Shown: piece after piece, positions 26,305 to 34,713 of the stretch
Position numbering within the stretch: position 1 is the first letter of the stretch
Layout: each line of letters starts with the position of its first letter
Assembly: GCF_021390395.1 (NCBI RefSeq)
Contig: NZ_JAJUWT010000025.1
Location: 62,001 to 126,000, forward strand
Length of the DNA stretch: 64,000 nt
Direction of reading: 5' to 3'
From: Saccharothrix sp. S26
GTDB lineage: Bacteria > Actinomycetota > Actinomycetes > Mycobacteriales > Pseudonocardiaceae
Made by a program: the position numbers and the translations under genes
Notes under the pieces: generated by a model
What the model was told of the DNA's origin: nothing
The model's input: the letters and a program-made list of their open reading frames with translations, nothing else
The model's database searches: none

Positions 26305-26337
26305 ACGCCGAGGGGCGCGGTGGCGTAGTACTTCGAT

Positions 26338-26844
26338 GTGGACCGTGGCGAAGATGTCGTCAGGCAGCTGTACGGCCGTTGGCGCGGCCCGCTGCACGGC
26401 TACGTCCTGCGCCTGGTCGGGGGTGACCACCAGCAGGCGGAGGACGTCGTCCAGGAGACCTTGCTGCGGGCCTGGCGGCACGTCGACGAGCTGACCCCCG
26501 CGGACGCGGGGCCCTGGCTCTACACGGTGGCCCGGAACCTGGTCATCTCCGGTTTCCGCAAGCGCGGCGGCCGCCGCTGCGAGGTGCCGATCGAACCGGG
26601 TGACCTGCCCCCGGTCGCGGACGAGGTCGACCACGTCCTGCGGAGCTGGCAGGTGGCGGAGGCGTTGCGCGCGCTGAGCGCCGACCACCGCAACGTGGTG
26701 GTCGAGCTGTACTACCGGCGGCGTTCGGTGGCGGAGGCGGCCGCGGTGCTGGGCATCCCGACCGGCACGGTCAAGTCGCGCTGCTTCTACGCCCTGCGGG
26801 CGTTGCGCGACGCGTTGGAGGAGCGGGGGGTGACCGAGTCGTGA
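26338..26844 (+). CDS. ECF-type RNA polymerase sigma factor
   Basis: A 168-residue group IV sigma factor with only regions 2 and 4. Region 2 is at residues ~10-75 ('GDHQQAEDVVQETLLRAWRH', 'WLYTVARNLVISGFRKR') and region 4 at ~110-160 ('YYRRRSVAEAAAVLGIPTG', 'TVKSRCFYALRALRDAL'). It directs polymerase to a small regulon not identified here. The GTG at 26338 is preceded by TTGAAC (26301-26306) and TAGTAC (26326-26331) at 19-base spacing, a possible promoter. Its end overlaps the next gene by 4 bases (GTGA), so the two are co-translated. Confidence 0.92.
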   Translation: MDRGEDVVRQLYGRWRGPLHGYVLRLVGGDHQQAEDVVQETLLRAWRHVDELTPADAGPWLYTVARNLVISGFRKRGGRRCEVPIEPGDLPPVADEVDHVLRSWQVAEALRALSADHRNVVVELYYRRRSVAEAAAVLGIPTGTVKSRCFYALRALRDALEERGVTES

Positions 26845-27497
26845 GCTGTGCGCGGACCGTCGCCCTCGGCGCGTACCTGCTCGGTTCGCTCGACCCGGCG
26901 GAGCGGTCGTCGTTCGAGCGGCACCTGCCGGGGTGCGCCGCCTGCCGGCGGGAGATGGTGCGGCTGGCCCCGCTGCCGGGGCTGCTGGGGCAGATGCGGC
27001 TGTCGGACCTGGAGCTGCCGTTCGAGGATCCCGCGCCCGACCCCGACCTGCGGCCGTTGCCGCCCGAACCCGAACCCGAACCCGAACCGGTGCCGGAACC
27101 CGCGCCGACCCGTCGGCGGCGGTGGCCGGTGCTGGTCGGCGCGGCCGCCCTGGCCGTGCTCGTGGCGCTGGGTGTGGCGTTCGTGCCGCGCCTGGTCGGC
27201 GACGACGCCGTGACCTGGCACGCCGCCGACGCCTCGTCCGGGGTGGTGGCCAGCGCGGACCTGGTCCGCAAGTCGTGGGGCACCGAGCTGTGGGTGAGCA
27301 CCGAGAACATGCCCAAGGGCGCGCGGTGCAAGCTGATCGTCCACGACCGGGACGGGCGGACGGAGATCGGCGGCTGGTGGGGCACCGACCACGCGGACGA
27401 CGAGCGCATCCCCGGCTCCACGTCGTTCCCGGTGGAGCGGATCGAACGGCTCGACATCGTGGTCGACATGACGGTCCTGGTCTCGGTGCGACCGTGA
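26841..27497 (+). CDS. Membrane anti-sigma factor with ZAS zinc motif
   Basis: A 218-residue protein. The N-terminal anti-sigma domain has H-x3-C-x2-C (His28, Cys32, Cys35 in 'FERHLPGCAACRRE'), followed by a Pro/Glu repeat linker ('PEPEPEPEPVPEPAP'), one membrane segment ('WPVLVGAAALAVLVALGVAF') and a ~100-residue extracellular domain. It should hold the overlapping ECF sigma factor inactive at the membrane and release it on an outside or redox signal. The signal is unknown. A 58-base gap separates it from smc. Confidence 0.9.
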   Translation: MSCARTVALGAYLLGSLDPAERSSFERHLPGCAACRREMVRLAPLPGLLGQMRLSDLELPFEDPAPDPDLRPLPPEPEPEPEPVPEPAPTRRRRWPVLVGAAALAVLVALGVAFVPRLVGDDAVTWHAADASSGVVASADLVRKSWGTELWVSTENMPKGARCKLIVHDRDGRTEIGGWWGTDHADDERIPGSTSFPVERIERLDIVVDMTVLVSVRP

Positions 27498-27555
27498 TCG
27501 CGCTGGTCAGCGTGCCGACGACTCGTCGAGGGCCCGCACGGGTACTCTGCCCCGC

Positions 27556-30500
27556 GTGCACCTCAAGAGCCTGACGCTGAAGGGCTTCAAGTCCTTCGCC
27601 TCGGCTACCACGCTGCGCTTCGAGCCCGGCATCACGTGCGTCGTCGGTCCGAACGGGTCCGGCAAGTCGAACGTGCTCGACGCGCTGCGCTGGGTGATGG
27701 GCACGCAGGGCGCGAAGGACCTGCGCGGCGGCAAGATGGAGGACGTCATCTTCGCCGGCACGTCCGGCCGCGCGCCGCTCGGCCGCGCCGAGGTGACGCT
27801 GACCATCGACAACTCCGACGGCGCGCTGCCGATCGACTACGTCGAGGTGTCGATCACCCGCCGGATGTTCCGCGAGGGCGCGACCGAGTACGAGATCAAC
27901 GGCAACTCGTGCCGGTTGATGGACATCCAGGAGCTGCTCAGCGACTCCGGCATCGGCCGCGAGATGCACGTGATCGTCGGCCAGGGCCAGCTCGCCGCGA
28001 TCCTGGAGTCCAAGCCCGAGGAGCGGCGCGCGTTCGTCGAGGAGGCCGCCGGCGTCCTCAAGCACCGCAAGCGCAAGGAGAAGGCGCTGCGGAAGCTGGA
28101 GGCGATGCAGGCGAACCTGACCCGCCTCACCGACCTCACCGCCGAGCTGCGCCGCCAGCTCAAGCCGCTGGGCAAGCAGGCCGAGATCGCCCGGCGCGCG
28201 CAGGTCGTGCAGTCGGAGCTGCGTGACGCCAGGATGCGCCTGCTGGCCGACGACCTGGTCACGCAGCGCGAGGCGTTGGCGCGCGAGGAGCAGGACGAGG
28301 CCGCCGCCCGCGCCCGCCGCGCCGAGGTGGAGAAGTCGCTGCAACAAGCCCAGTTGCAGCAGAACGAGCTGGAGGACCAGGTCGCGGCGGACGCGCCGAA
28401 GCTCCAGCAGGCCCAGGACACCTGGTACCGGCTCTCCGCGCTGGAGGAGCGCCTGCGCGGCACGGTGCGCCTGGCCGTGGAACGGGAGCGGCACCTGTCG
28501 GCGGCGGTGGACGCGCCGCGCGGTGGGCGCGACCCGGACGAGCTGGAGGCCGAGGCCGAGCAGACCGCGATCCTGGAGCAGGAGCTCCAGGACGGCGTGA
28601 CCGAGGCCCGGGTGGGCCTGGCGGAGGCCGTGGAGACGCGGGCCGAGCTGGAGCGCATGGTGTCCGCGGCGGAGAAGGCGCACCTGGCCGCGGTGCGGGC
28701 GATCGCCGACCGGCGCGAGGGCCTGGCCCGGCTGTCCGGGCAGGTGGAGGCGCTGCGGTCGAAGACGAGCGCGACCGCCGAGGAGATCGAGCGGATGTCG
28801 ACCGCGCTGGCCGAGGCGGTCGAGCGGTCGGAGGTCGCGCAGCAGGAGCTGGCCGAGGCCCGTGAGGTGACCGGGACCGAGGACGAGGACGACGTCGGGC
28901 TGGACGAGCGGCACCGGCTGGCCGTCGAGGCCGACGACGCCGCGCGCCGCCGGGTCGAGGAGCTGGTCAAGGCCGAGCGGACGGCCGAACGCGACATCGC
29001 GTCGTGGAAGGCGCGGGTGGACGCGCTGTCGTTGGGCCTGACCCGCAAGGACGGCGCGGGCGCGTTGCTGGCGTCCCGGCTGCCGGGGCTGCTGGGGTCG
29101 GTGGCGGCGCTGCTGACCGTGGAGCCGGGTGCGGAGGTCGCGCTGGCGGCGGCGCTGGGCCCGATCGCGGACGCCGTCGCGGTGGCGTCGGGCGCGGACG
29201 CGGTGGCCGCGTTGGAGCTGTTGAAGGAGCAGGACACCGGGCGGGCCGGCGTGCTGGTGGGCGGCGCGCCGGTGAGCGTCGACCGGTCCGGGTGGCCGTC
29301 GTTGCCGCCGGACGCGCGGTGGGCCGTGGACCTGGTGCAGGCCCCCGAGCCGCTGCGGCCCGCGTTGCACCGGGCGTTGGACAAGGTCGTCGTGGTGGAC
29401 GCGCTGGCCACCGCGCGGGCGTTGGTGGACGAGCACCCGTCGGTGCGGGCGGTGACGCGGGACGGCGACGTGCTGGGCGCGGACTGGGCGGTCGGCGGGT
29501 CGGGGCGCAGCCAGAGCGTCATCGAGGTGCAGGCCGCGGTGGACGAGGCGTCGGAGAAGCTGGCGCTGGCCGAACGCGCGCTGGAGCAGTCCACGGCCGC
29601 CCTGGAGGGCGCGCGGGCCGAGCAGCAGGCGCGTCGGGCCGAGGTCGCGGCGGTGAAGGAGCAGCTCAACGAGGCCAAGGTGCGGCGCGCCCGGTCCTCG
29701 GAGCGGCTGAACCGGCTGGCCGCGGCCGTGCGCTCGGCCGAGGCCGAGGTGGAGCGCGTGCGGGCGCAGCGGGAGAAGGTCGAGGCGGCCCGCGAGGAGA
29801 ACCTGCTCAAGCTCGGCGAGCTGGAAGAACGGCTGCTGGTGGCGCAGGAGCAGCCGCTGGACGACGAGCCGGACACCGCGCACCGCGACGAGATGGCCGC
29901 CGAGCTGGCCGCCGCCCGGCAGGGCGAGGTGGACGCCCGGCTGGCGCTGCGGACCGCCGAGGAGCGGGCCCGCGCGTTGCAGGGCAAGGCCGAAGGGCTG
30001 CGGCGGGCGGCGCGGGCCGAGCGCGAGGCACGGGAACGCGCTCAACGCGCGCACGCGGCCCGTGCGCGCGGCGCGGTCGTGGCGAAGGCCGTGGTGCGCG
30101 GCGGCGAGGTCGCGCTGGAGAAGATCGCCACGTCGCTGGCGCGGGCGGCCCGGGAGCGCGACGCGGCGCAGGAGCGCAAGGCGCAGCGCGAGACCTACCT
30201 GGCCCAGGTGCGCAACCTCGTCCGCGAGATGTCGGTCGAGCTGGAGAAGCTGACCGACGCCGTGCACCGCGACGAGGTGCTGCGGGCCGAGCAGCGGATG
30301 CGCATCGAGCAGTTGGAGACCAAGGTCGCCGAGGAGTTCGGCATCGGCCTGGAGGACCTGGTCGCCGAGTACGGCCCGGACGTGTTCATCCCGCCGTCGC
30401 CGCAGGAGGTCGCCGAGTACGAGGCGGCGAAGGAGCGCGGCGAGATGGTGACCGCGCCGCAGCCCATGCCGTACGACCGCGACACGCAGGCGCGGCGGGC

Positions 30501-31320
30501 GAAGCGGGCCGAGCGGGACCTGTCGCTGCTGGGCAAGGTCAACCCGCTGGCTCTGGAGGAGTTCGCGGCGCTGGAGGAGCGGTACAAGTTCCTGTCCAAC
30601 CAGCTGGAGGACATCAAGGCGACCCGGCGCGACCTGCTGACCGTGGTCAAGGAGGTCGACGACAAGATCCTGGAGGTCTTCACGTCGGCCTACGAGGACG
30701 TGGCGCGCGAGTTCGAGGTCGTGTTCAAGGTGCTGTTCCCCGGCGGCGAGGGACGGCTGGTGCTGACCGAGCCGGACGACATGCTGACCACCGGCATCGA
30801 GCTGGAGGCCCGGCCGCCGGGCAAGAAGGTCAAGCGGCTGTCGCTGCTGTCCGGTGGCGAGAAGTCGCTGGCGGCGGTGGCGATGCTGGTCGCGATCTTC
30901 CGCGCCCGCCCCTCGCCGTTCTACGTGATGGACGAGGTCGAGGCGGCGTTGGACGACACCAACCTGCACCGGCTGATCGGCCTGTTCGAGCAGTTGCGGG
31001 AGCACTCGCAGCTGCTGATCATCACGCACCAGAAGCCGACGATGGAGATCGCGGACGCGCTGTACGGCGTGTCGATGCGGGGTGACGGCATCAGCCAGGT
31101 GATCTCGCAGCGCCTGCGCGGCGAGGACAAGCCGAAGCGCGCCAAGGCTGCTCGGGAGTCCCCGCCGGACTCGGAAGCCGCCGCCCCGGTCGCGTCCGCG
31201 GCCGAGCGTGAGTCCGCCGCTGCTCCGGCTGGGTCCGAAGCCGGGACGGGGTCCGAAGCGGCACCGGTCGTGCCCGACGGCTCGTCGGAGCCCGAGGTCG
31301 AACCGGACCCGTCCGCCTAG
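27556..31320 (+). CDS. smc: Chromosome segregation ATPase SMC
   Basis: SMC dimers with ScpA/ScpB compact and segregate chromosomes. The 1,254 residues contain the N-terminal ATPase half ('GPNGSGKSNVLDALRW'), a long coiled coil, a hinge near residues 500-670, the returning coil, and the C-terminal half with the ABC signature 'LLSGGEKSLAAVAML' and Walker B 'FYVMDEVEAALDD'. A ~65-residue Ala/Glu/Pro-rich tail follows the ATPase, longer than in many SMCs. The GTG lies 7 bases after TACTCT (27543-27548), so the mRNA is probably leaderless. acyP and ftsY on either side match the conserved order. Confidence 0.98.
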   Translation: MHLKSLTLKGFKSFASATTLRFEPGITCVVGPNGSGKSNVLDALRWVMGTQGAKDLRGGKMEDVIFAGTSGRAPLGRAEVTLTIDNSDGALPIDYVEVSITRRMFREGATEYEINGNSCRLMDIQELLSDSGIGREMHVIVGQGQLAAILESKPEERRAFVEEAAGVLKHRKRKEKALRKLEAMQANLTRLTDLTAELRRQLKPLGKQAEIARRAQVVQSELRDARMRLLADDLVTQREALAREEQDEAAARARRAEVEKSLQQAQLQQNELEDQVAADAPKLQQAQDTWYRLSALEERLRGTVRLAVERERHLSAAVDAPRGGRDPDELEAEAEQTAILEQELQDGVTEARVGLAEAVETRAELERMVSAAEKAHLAAVRAIADRREGLARLSGQVEALRSKTSATAEEIERMSTALAEAVERSEVAQQELAEAREVTGTEDEDDVGLDERHRLAVEADDAARRRVEELVKAERTAERDIASWKARVDALSLGLTRKDGAGALLASRLPGLLGSVAALLTVEPGAEVALAAALGPIADAVAVASGADAVAALELLKEQDTGRAGVLVGGAPVSVDRSGWPSLPPDARWAVDLVQAPEPLRPALHRALDKVVVVDALATARALVDEHPSVRAVTRDGDVLGADWAVGGSGRSQSVIEVQAAVDEASEKLALAERALEQSTAALEGARAEQQARRAEVAAVKEQLNEAKVRRARSSERLNRLAAAVRSAEAEVERVRAQREKVEAAREENLLKLGELEERLLVAQEQPLDDEPDTAHRDEMAAELAAARQGEVDARLALRTAEERARALQGKAEGLRRAARAEREARERAQRAHAARARGAVVAKAVVRGGEVALEKIATSLARAARERDAAQERKAQRETYLAQVRNLVREMSVELEKLTDAVHRDEVLRAEQRMRIEQLETKVAEEFGIGLEDLVAEYGPDVFIPPSPQEVAEYEAAKERGEMVTAPQPMPYDRDTQARRAKRAERDLSLLGKVNPLALEEFAALEERYKFLSNQLEDIKATRRDLLTVVKEVDDKILEVFTSAYEDVAREFEVVFKVLFPGGEGRLVLTEPDDMLTTGIELEARPPGKKVKRLSLLSGGEKSLAAVAMLVAIFRARPSPFYVMDEVEAALDDTNLHRLIGLFEQLREHSQLLIITHQKPTMEIADALYGVSMRGDGISQVISQRLRGEDKPKRAKAARESPPDSEAAAPVASAAERESAAAPAGSEAGTGSEAAPVVPDGSSEPEVEPDPSA

Positions 31321-31323
31321 GAC

Positions 31324-32022
31324 TCAGCGGTCGTCGAGGCGCTTGGCCTCCTCCGGCGTGGGCGCGGTGCCGCCCAGGTGCGCCGGTTGCCACCACTGGC
31401 CCTGCCCGGACTCGGGGTAGCGGGTCTGGGCGTCGTCGAGCAGCTCCTGCATCCGCTCGCGCAGCGCGGCGTCCGTGGTCGGCTCCATCGGCTCGCCCAC
31501 GATGATCGTGATCGGCACGTGCCGCTGGGTCAGCGACTTCGGCCGCCCCTTGGTCCACAGCCGTTGCGTGCCCCACACCGCCGTCGGCAGCAACGGCACA
31601 CCGGCCTCCGCCGCGAGCCGCACCGCGCCGCTCTTGACGTCCTTGACCGTGAACGACCGGCTGATCGTGGCCTCGGGGAAGATCCCGACGACTTCACCGG
31701 ACCGCAGCGCGTCCAGGGCGTGCTGGTAGGACGCCTGCCCGGCGGCCCGGTCCACCGGGATGTGGTGCATCCCGCGCATGAGCGGGCCCGACACGCGGTG
31801 GGCGAACACCTCGTGCTTGGCCATGAACCGGACCAGGCGGCGCGCGGGGTGCGCGCCGTACCCGGCGAAGATGAAATCGAGGTAGGAGACGTGGTTCGAG
31901 GCCAGCACGGCCCCGCCGGTGGTCGGCACGTGCTCCGCGCCCTCCACGGTGATCCGCAGGTCGAGCAGGCGGAACATCAGTTTGGCCGCGGCGATCACCG
32001 GCGGGTACACGCGATCTGGCAT
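31324..32022 (-). CDS. 1-acyl-glycerol-3-phosphate acyltransferase-like protein (PlsC family)
   Basis: A 232-residue acyltransferase of the kind that adds the second acyl chain in phospholipid synthesis. The catalytic H-x4-D is in 'SNHVSYLDF' (about residues 42-50), and the substrate motif is 'FPEATISRSF', where classical PlsC has EGTRS. A hydrophobic start suggests membrane association. The variant motif leaves the exact acceptor open. It converges on smc with only 3 bases between stop codons and no terminator. Confidence 0.88.
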   Translation of the reverse strand: MPDRVYPPVIAAAKLMFRLLDLRITVEGAEHVPTTGGAVLASNHVSYLDFIFAGYGAHPARRLVRFMAKHEVFAHRVSGPLMRGMHHIPVDRAAGQASYQHALDALRSGEVVGIFPEATISRSFTVKDVKSGAVRLAAEAGVPLLPTAVWGTQRLWTKGRPKSLTQRHVPITIIVGEPMEPTTDAALRERMQELLDDAQTRYPESGQGQWWQPAHLGGTAPTPEEAKRLDDR

Positions 32023-32036
32023 GAACCCAGCGTACG

Positions 32037-32372
32037 TTACTCGTCAGTAGTGCGATCGTGTTCGCGCACCACGCGGGGAACGCCTGCCAGGTCCTCCTCA
32101 TTGCACAGCAGCTTCAGGGCGTAATACGGCGAACCCTTGGTGTCGTCGTAGTCCAAGTGGACCGCGATCACGTCGACCGCTTCACCGAGCCACTCCTGCG
32201 TCTGCCGCAGCCAGGAGGCTGCGCGCTCCAACGCGTTGGGCAGGTCGTCGTCACGGAACTCGACCGGCCGATAGGGGACCTCCTGCACCTGGTCCCGCTG
32301 GTTGGCAGGCATCGGCAGGTCTACCGCCACCCCGCTGTCGTTGAGTTCGAGTTGGATCGTTTCCTCGCTCAC
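32037..32372 (-). CDS. Conserved-looking hypothetical protein
   Basis: No family recognised. The 111-residue acidic, soluble product has no signal or membrane segment. Motifs that can be seen: 'VDLPMPANQRDQVQEVPYRP' and 'ASWLRQTQEWLGEAVDVIAV', followed by 'HLDYDDTKGSPYYALKLLCN'. The GTG at 32372 directly follows GGGAGG, which is close for a ribosome site; a TTG six codons upstream is the alternative. It shares strand with the acyltransferase 14 bases downstream and the P450 45 bases upstream. Confidence 0.6.
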   Translation of the reverse strand: MSEETIQLELNDSGVAVDLPMPANQRDQVQEVPYRPVEFRDDDLPNALERAASWLRQTQEWLGEAVDVIAVHLDYDDTKGSPYYALKLLCNEEDLAGVPRVVREHDRTTDE

Positions 32373-32417
32373 CCTCCCAGGGTTCCCCAACGCGAAACGC
32401 GCGGCAAGAGATGTCGG

Positions 32418-33587
32418 TCATCCGAGGCTGACCGGCAACTCGGCCAGACCGCTGACCAGCACCCTCCGCCAGGCCAGTTCGTCGACCGGACGGGCCGCCC
32501 GCAGCCGGGGAAACCTCCTCAGCAGCACGGACAGCGCCTCCCGCAGCTCGATGCGCGCGAGCTGCGCCCCGAGGCAGAAGTGGGGCCCGATGCCGAGCGC
32601 CAGGTGCGGGTTGGGCGTGCGAGTGAGGTCCACCACGTCCGGTTCGGCGAACGCGCGCGGGTCGCGGTTGGCCGAACCTATGGCGGCCATCACACCCTCG
32701 CCCGCCCGGACGACCACGCCCGCGATCTCCACGTCCTCCAGTGCCACCCTCAGCTGCCCCACCTCGCTCAGCCGGGTGAACCGCATCAGCTCCTCGACCG
32801 CGCTCGGCACCAGTGACGGATCGCTCACCAGCCGTTCCCACAACGACCGCTCGCGCAGCAGCGTGGCGACGAAGCCGGTGATCTGGTTGGCCGACGTCTC
32901 GTGCCCCGCGACCAGCAGGTTCAACGCGAACGCGACCAGCTCGTCGTGCGTCAACGGCGTCGCGCACAGCTCGTCGAGCAGGTCGTCCGACCGCGCCTCG
33001 CGCCGCTTCGCCGCGATCAGCCCGCCCATGTACTCCAGCAGGCTCGCCATCGCCGCCTCGACCCGCGGCCGCTCGGACAGCTCCAGGCTGTAGGCGAGCT
33101 CCACCCACTCGCGGAACCGCTCCCGGTCGGCATAGGGCACGCCGAGCAACGTGCAGATGACCTGGATCGGCAACGGCAGCGCGTACACCTGCCGCAGGTC
33201 CGCGCCGTCCACGACGTCGTCGGCCAGCCGTTCGCACAGCCGCCGCACCCACGGCTGCGTCGCGGAGATCCGCCGGTGCGAGAACGCGCCGGACACCAGC
33301 TTGCGCAGCCGGGTGTGCTCGGGCGGGTCGGTGGTCGGCAGGGTGCCGGGCAGCGGGCGGGACACCCCGACGCGGGGCGCGCCCGCCGCCACCACGCCGG
33401 CCCGGGAGAACCGCGGGTCGGCCAGCACCAGCTTCACGTCGTCGTAGCGGGTGAGCAGCCACACCTCCGCGCCGGTGAGCGTGCGGACGCGGGCCGCCGG
33501 CCGCTCGTCCCGCAGCCTCCCCCACGTGGGGGAGGGGTCGAACGCGAAGGCGTCGGCGAAGGGGATGTCGAGGACGTCGTCCGTCAT
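32418..33587 (-). CDS. Cytochrome P450 monooxygenase
   Basis: A 389-residue soluble bacterial P450. Visible family motifs are the I-helix 'LLVAGHETSANQI' (acidic-Thr oxygen-activation pair represented by E-T), the K-helix ExxR in 'EELMRF', and the heme loop 'ALGIGPHFCLGAQLARIEL' with the Cys ligand. It needs a ferredoxin and reductase, and none is adjacent. The class resembles CYP105/107-type enzymes that oxidise polyketides or xenobiotics, but the substrate cannot be told. No biosynthetic cluster surrounds it. ATG at 33587. Confidence 0.93.
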   Translation of the reverse strand: MTDDVLDIPFADAFAFDPSPTWGRLRDERPAARVRTLTGAEVWLLTRYDDVKLVLADPRFSRAGVVAAGAPRVGVSRPLPGTLPTTDPPEHTRLRKLVSGAFSHRRISATQPWVRRLCERLADDVVDGADLRQVYALPLPIQVICTLLGVPYADRERFREWVELAYSLELSERPRVEAAMASLLEYMGGLIAAKRREARSDDLLDELCATPLTHDELVAFALNLLVAGHETSANQITGFVATLLRERSLWERLVSDPSLVPSAVEELMRFTRLSEVGQLRVALEDVEIAGVVVRAGEGVMAAIGSANRDPRAFAEPDVVDLTRTPNPHLALGIGPHFCLGAQLARIELREALSVLLRRFPRLRAARPVDELAWRRVLVSGLAELPVSLG

Positions 33588-33775
33588 GACCTCGACGCTA
33601 GGAGCCGACGGGGGCGCGGTGCGAGCGCCATCCGGTGCGCATCGGCGGCCCGTGGCGGCGCGACACGGCCCTCCGGCCGGCTGCGCCGCAGGTCAGCGCC
33701 TGGCCGGCCGGTCGAAGCGGGCACGGACGAAAACTCCCTCGCGTTCGCCCGACCCCGCGGGCGACCATTCCAGAC

Positions 33776-34708
33776 ATGTACGACATCCGTCCCGCCGCCC
33801 AGGACGACCTGGACGCCGTGCTCGCGTTGGTGCTGCGGTTGCAGGCCGACGACGCGCACCACATCGGCTACCTCGGCGAGACGCTCGGCGACATCTCCGC
33901 GGAGCTGGCCGAGTTCGAGCCCGACTGGGCCTCGTGCACGCTGGTCGCCACCGACGACTCCGGGTGGGTCGTCGGCGCGCTCAGCGTCGAGGTCGACCCC
34001 GACTCCGGCCGTGCCTACCTGCACGGGCCGTTCGTCGACGTGCCGGTCAACCACCCGGCGGGCAGCCGGATCTGGGACCAGACCGCCGACGCCCTCTACG
34101 CCGCCGCCGAGCCGCTGCTCGACGGGGTCGCCGACCGCGAGCTGCTGGGCCACACCGGGCACCGGCGGCTGGCCGCGTTCGCCGAACGGCACCGCTTCGC
34201 CCCCGCGCGCCCGTGCGGCATCCACGTCCTCGACGGCGACGGCCTGCGCGGCCTGCTGCTGCGCGAGGCGAGCTGCCCGCGGACCGGGCCGGCCCGCGAG
34301 ATGCGGGTGCTGCCGACCGACCCGGCCGTGCACGAGGCCGTGGCCATCCTGCACGAGCGGTGCTTCCCCAAGACCCACCTGTCCGGCCGCAAGCTCGTGG
34401 ACGGCAGCCGCGGCCACACCGTGGTCGTCGCCATGGACGGCGACCGGGTCCTCGGCTACGCCTCGGGCAAGGCCGAGCCGGGCGAGTTCTACCTGGACTT
34501 CGTGGCCGTGGAGCCGGACGTGCGCGGGCAGGGCGTCGGCGCGGCGCTGGTCACCGAGCTGGTCTGGAAGCTCGCGGAGAAATCCGGGGCACGACCCCAG
34601 GCCACCGCCGCGATACTGGCCGGCAACCGCTCCTCCCAGCGGCTCTTCGACCGGCTCGGCTTCCGCCTGCACCTCGAACTCGTCGCCTACCGCGCCAACG
34701 CCGCTTGA
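33776..34708 (+). CDS. Tandem-GNAT acetyltransferase, MshD-like architecture
   Basis: A 310-residue protein of two GNAT domains (~1-150 and ~165-310). The second has the clear acetyl-CoA loop 'VAVEPDVRGQGVGAALVTEL' and 'NRSSQRLFDRLGFRL'; the first is degenerate. This two-domain build is that of mycothiol synthase MshD, which acetylates Cys-GlcN-Ins, but many actinobacterial tandem GNATs have other roles, so the call stays general. ATG at 33776 starts 'MYDIRPAAQDDLDAVLALV', a normal GNAT start. The 188-base gap before it shows no other gene. It converges on the symporter gene. Confidence 0.8.
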   Translation: MYDIRPAAQDDLDAVLALVLRLQADDAHHIGYLGETLGDISAELAEFEPDWASCTLVATDDSGWVVGALSVEVDPDSGRAYLHGPFVDVPVNHPAGSRIWDQTADALYAAAEPLLDGVADRELLGHTGHRRLAAFAERHRFAPARPCGIHVLDGDGLRGLLLREASCPRTGPAREMRVLPTDPAVHEAVAILHERCFPKTHLSGRKLVDGSRGHTVVVAMDGDRVLGYASGKAEPGEFYLDFVAVEPDVRGQGVGAALVTELVWKLAEKSGARPQATAAILAGNRSSQRLFDRLGFRLHLELVAYRANAA

Positions 34709-34713
34709 CCGCG

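Noticed and set aside
27060-27105. Short DNA repeat of CCCGAA units as a tandem repeat locus
   Set aside because: It encodes the Pro-Glu linker of the anti-sigma factor and is explained by that protein.
25951-31029. A 1,692-residue open frame on the - strand opposite smc
   Set aside because: It is the mirror of GC-rich codon use in smc, lacks any domain pattern and spans other genes.
32418-33587. P450 as part of a secondary metabolite cluster
   Set aside because: Neighbours are an acyltransferase, a hypothetical protein and a GNAT protein; no synthase genes are present.
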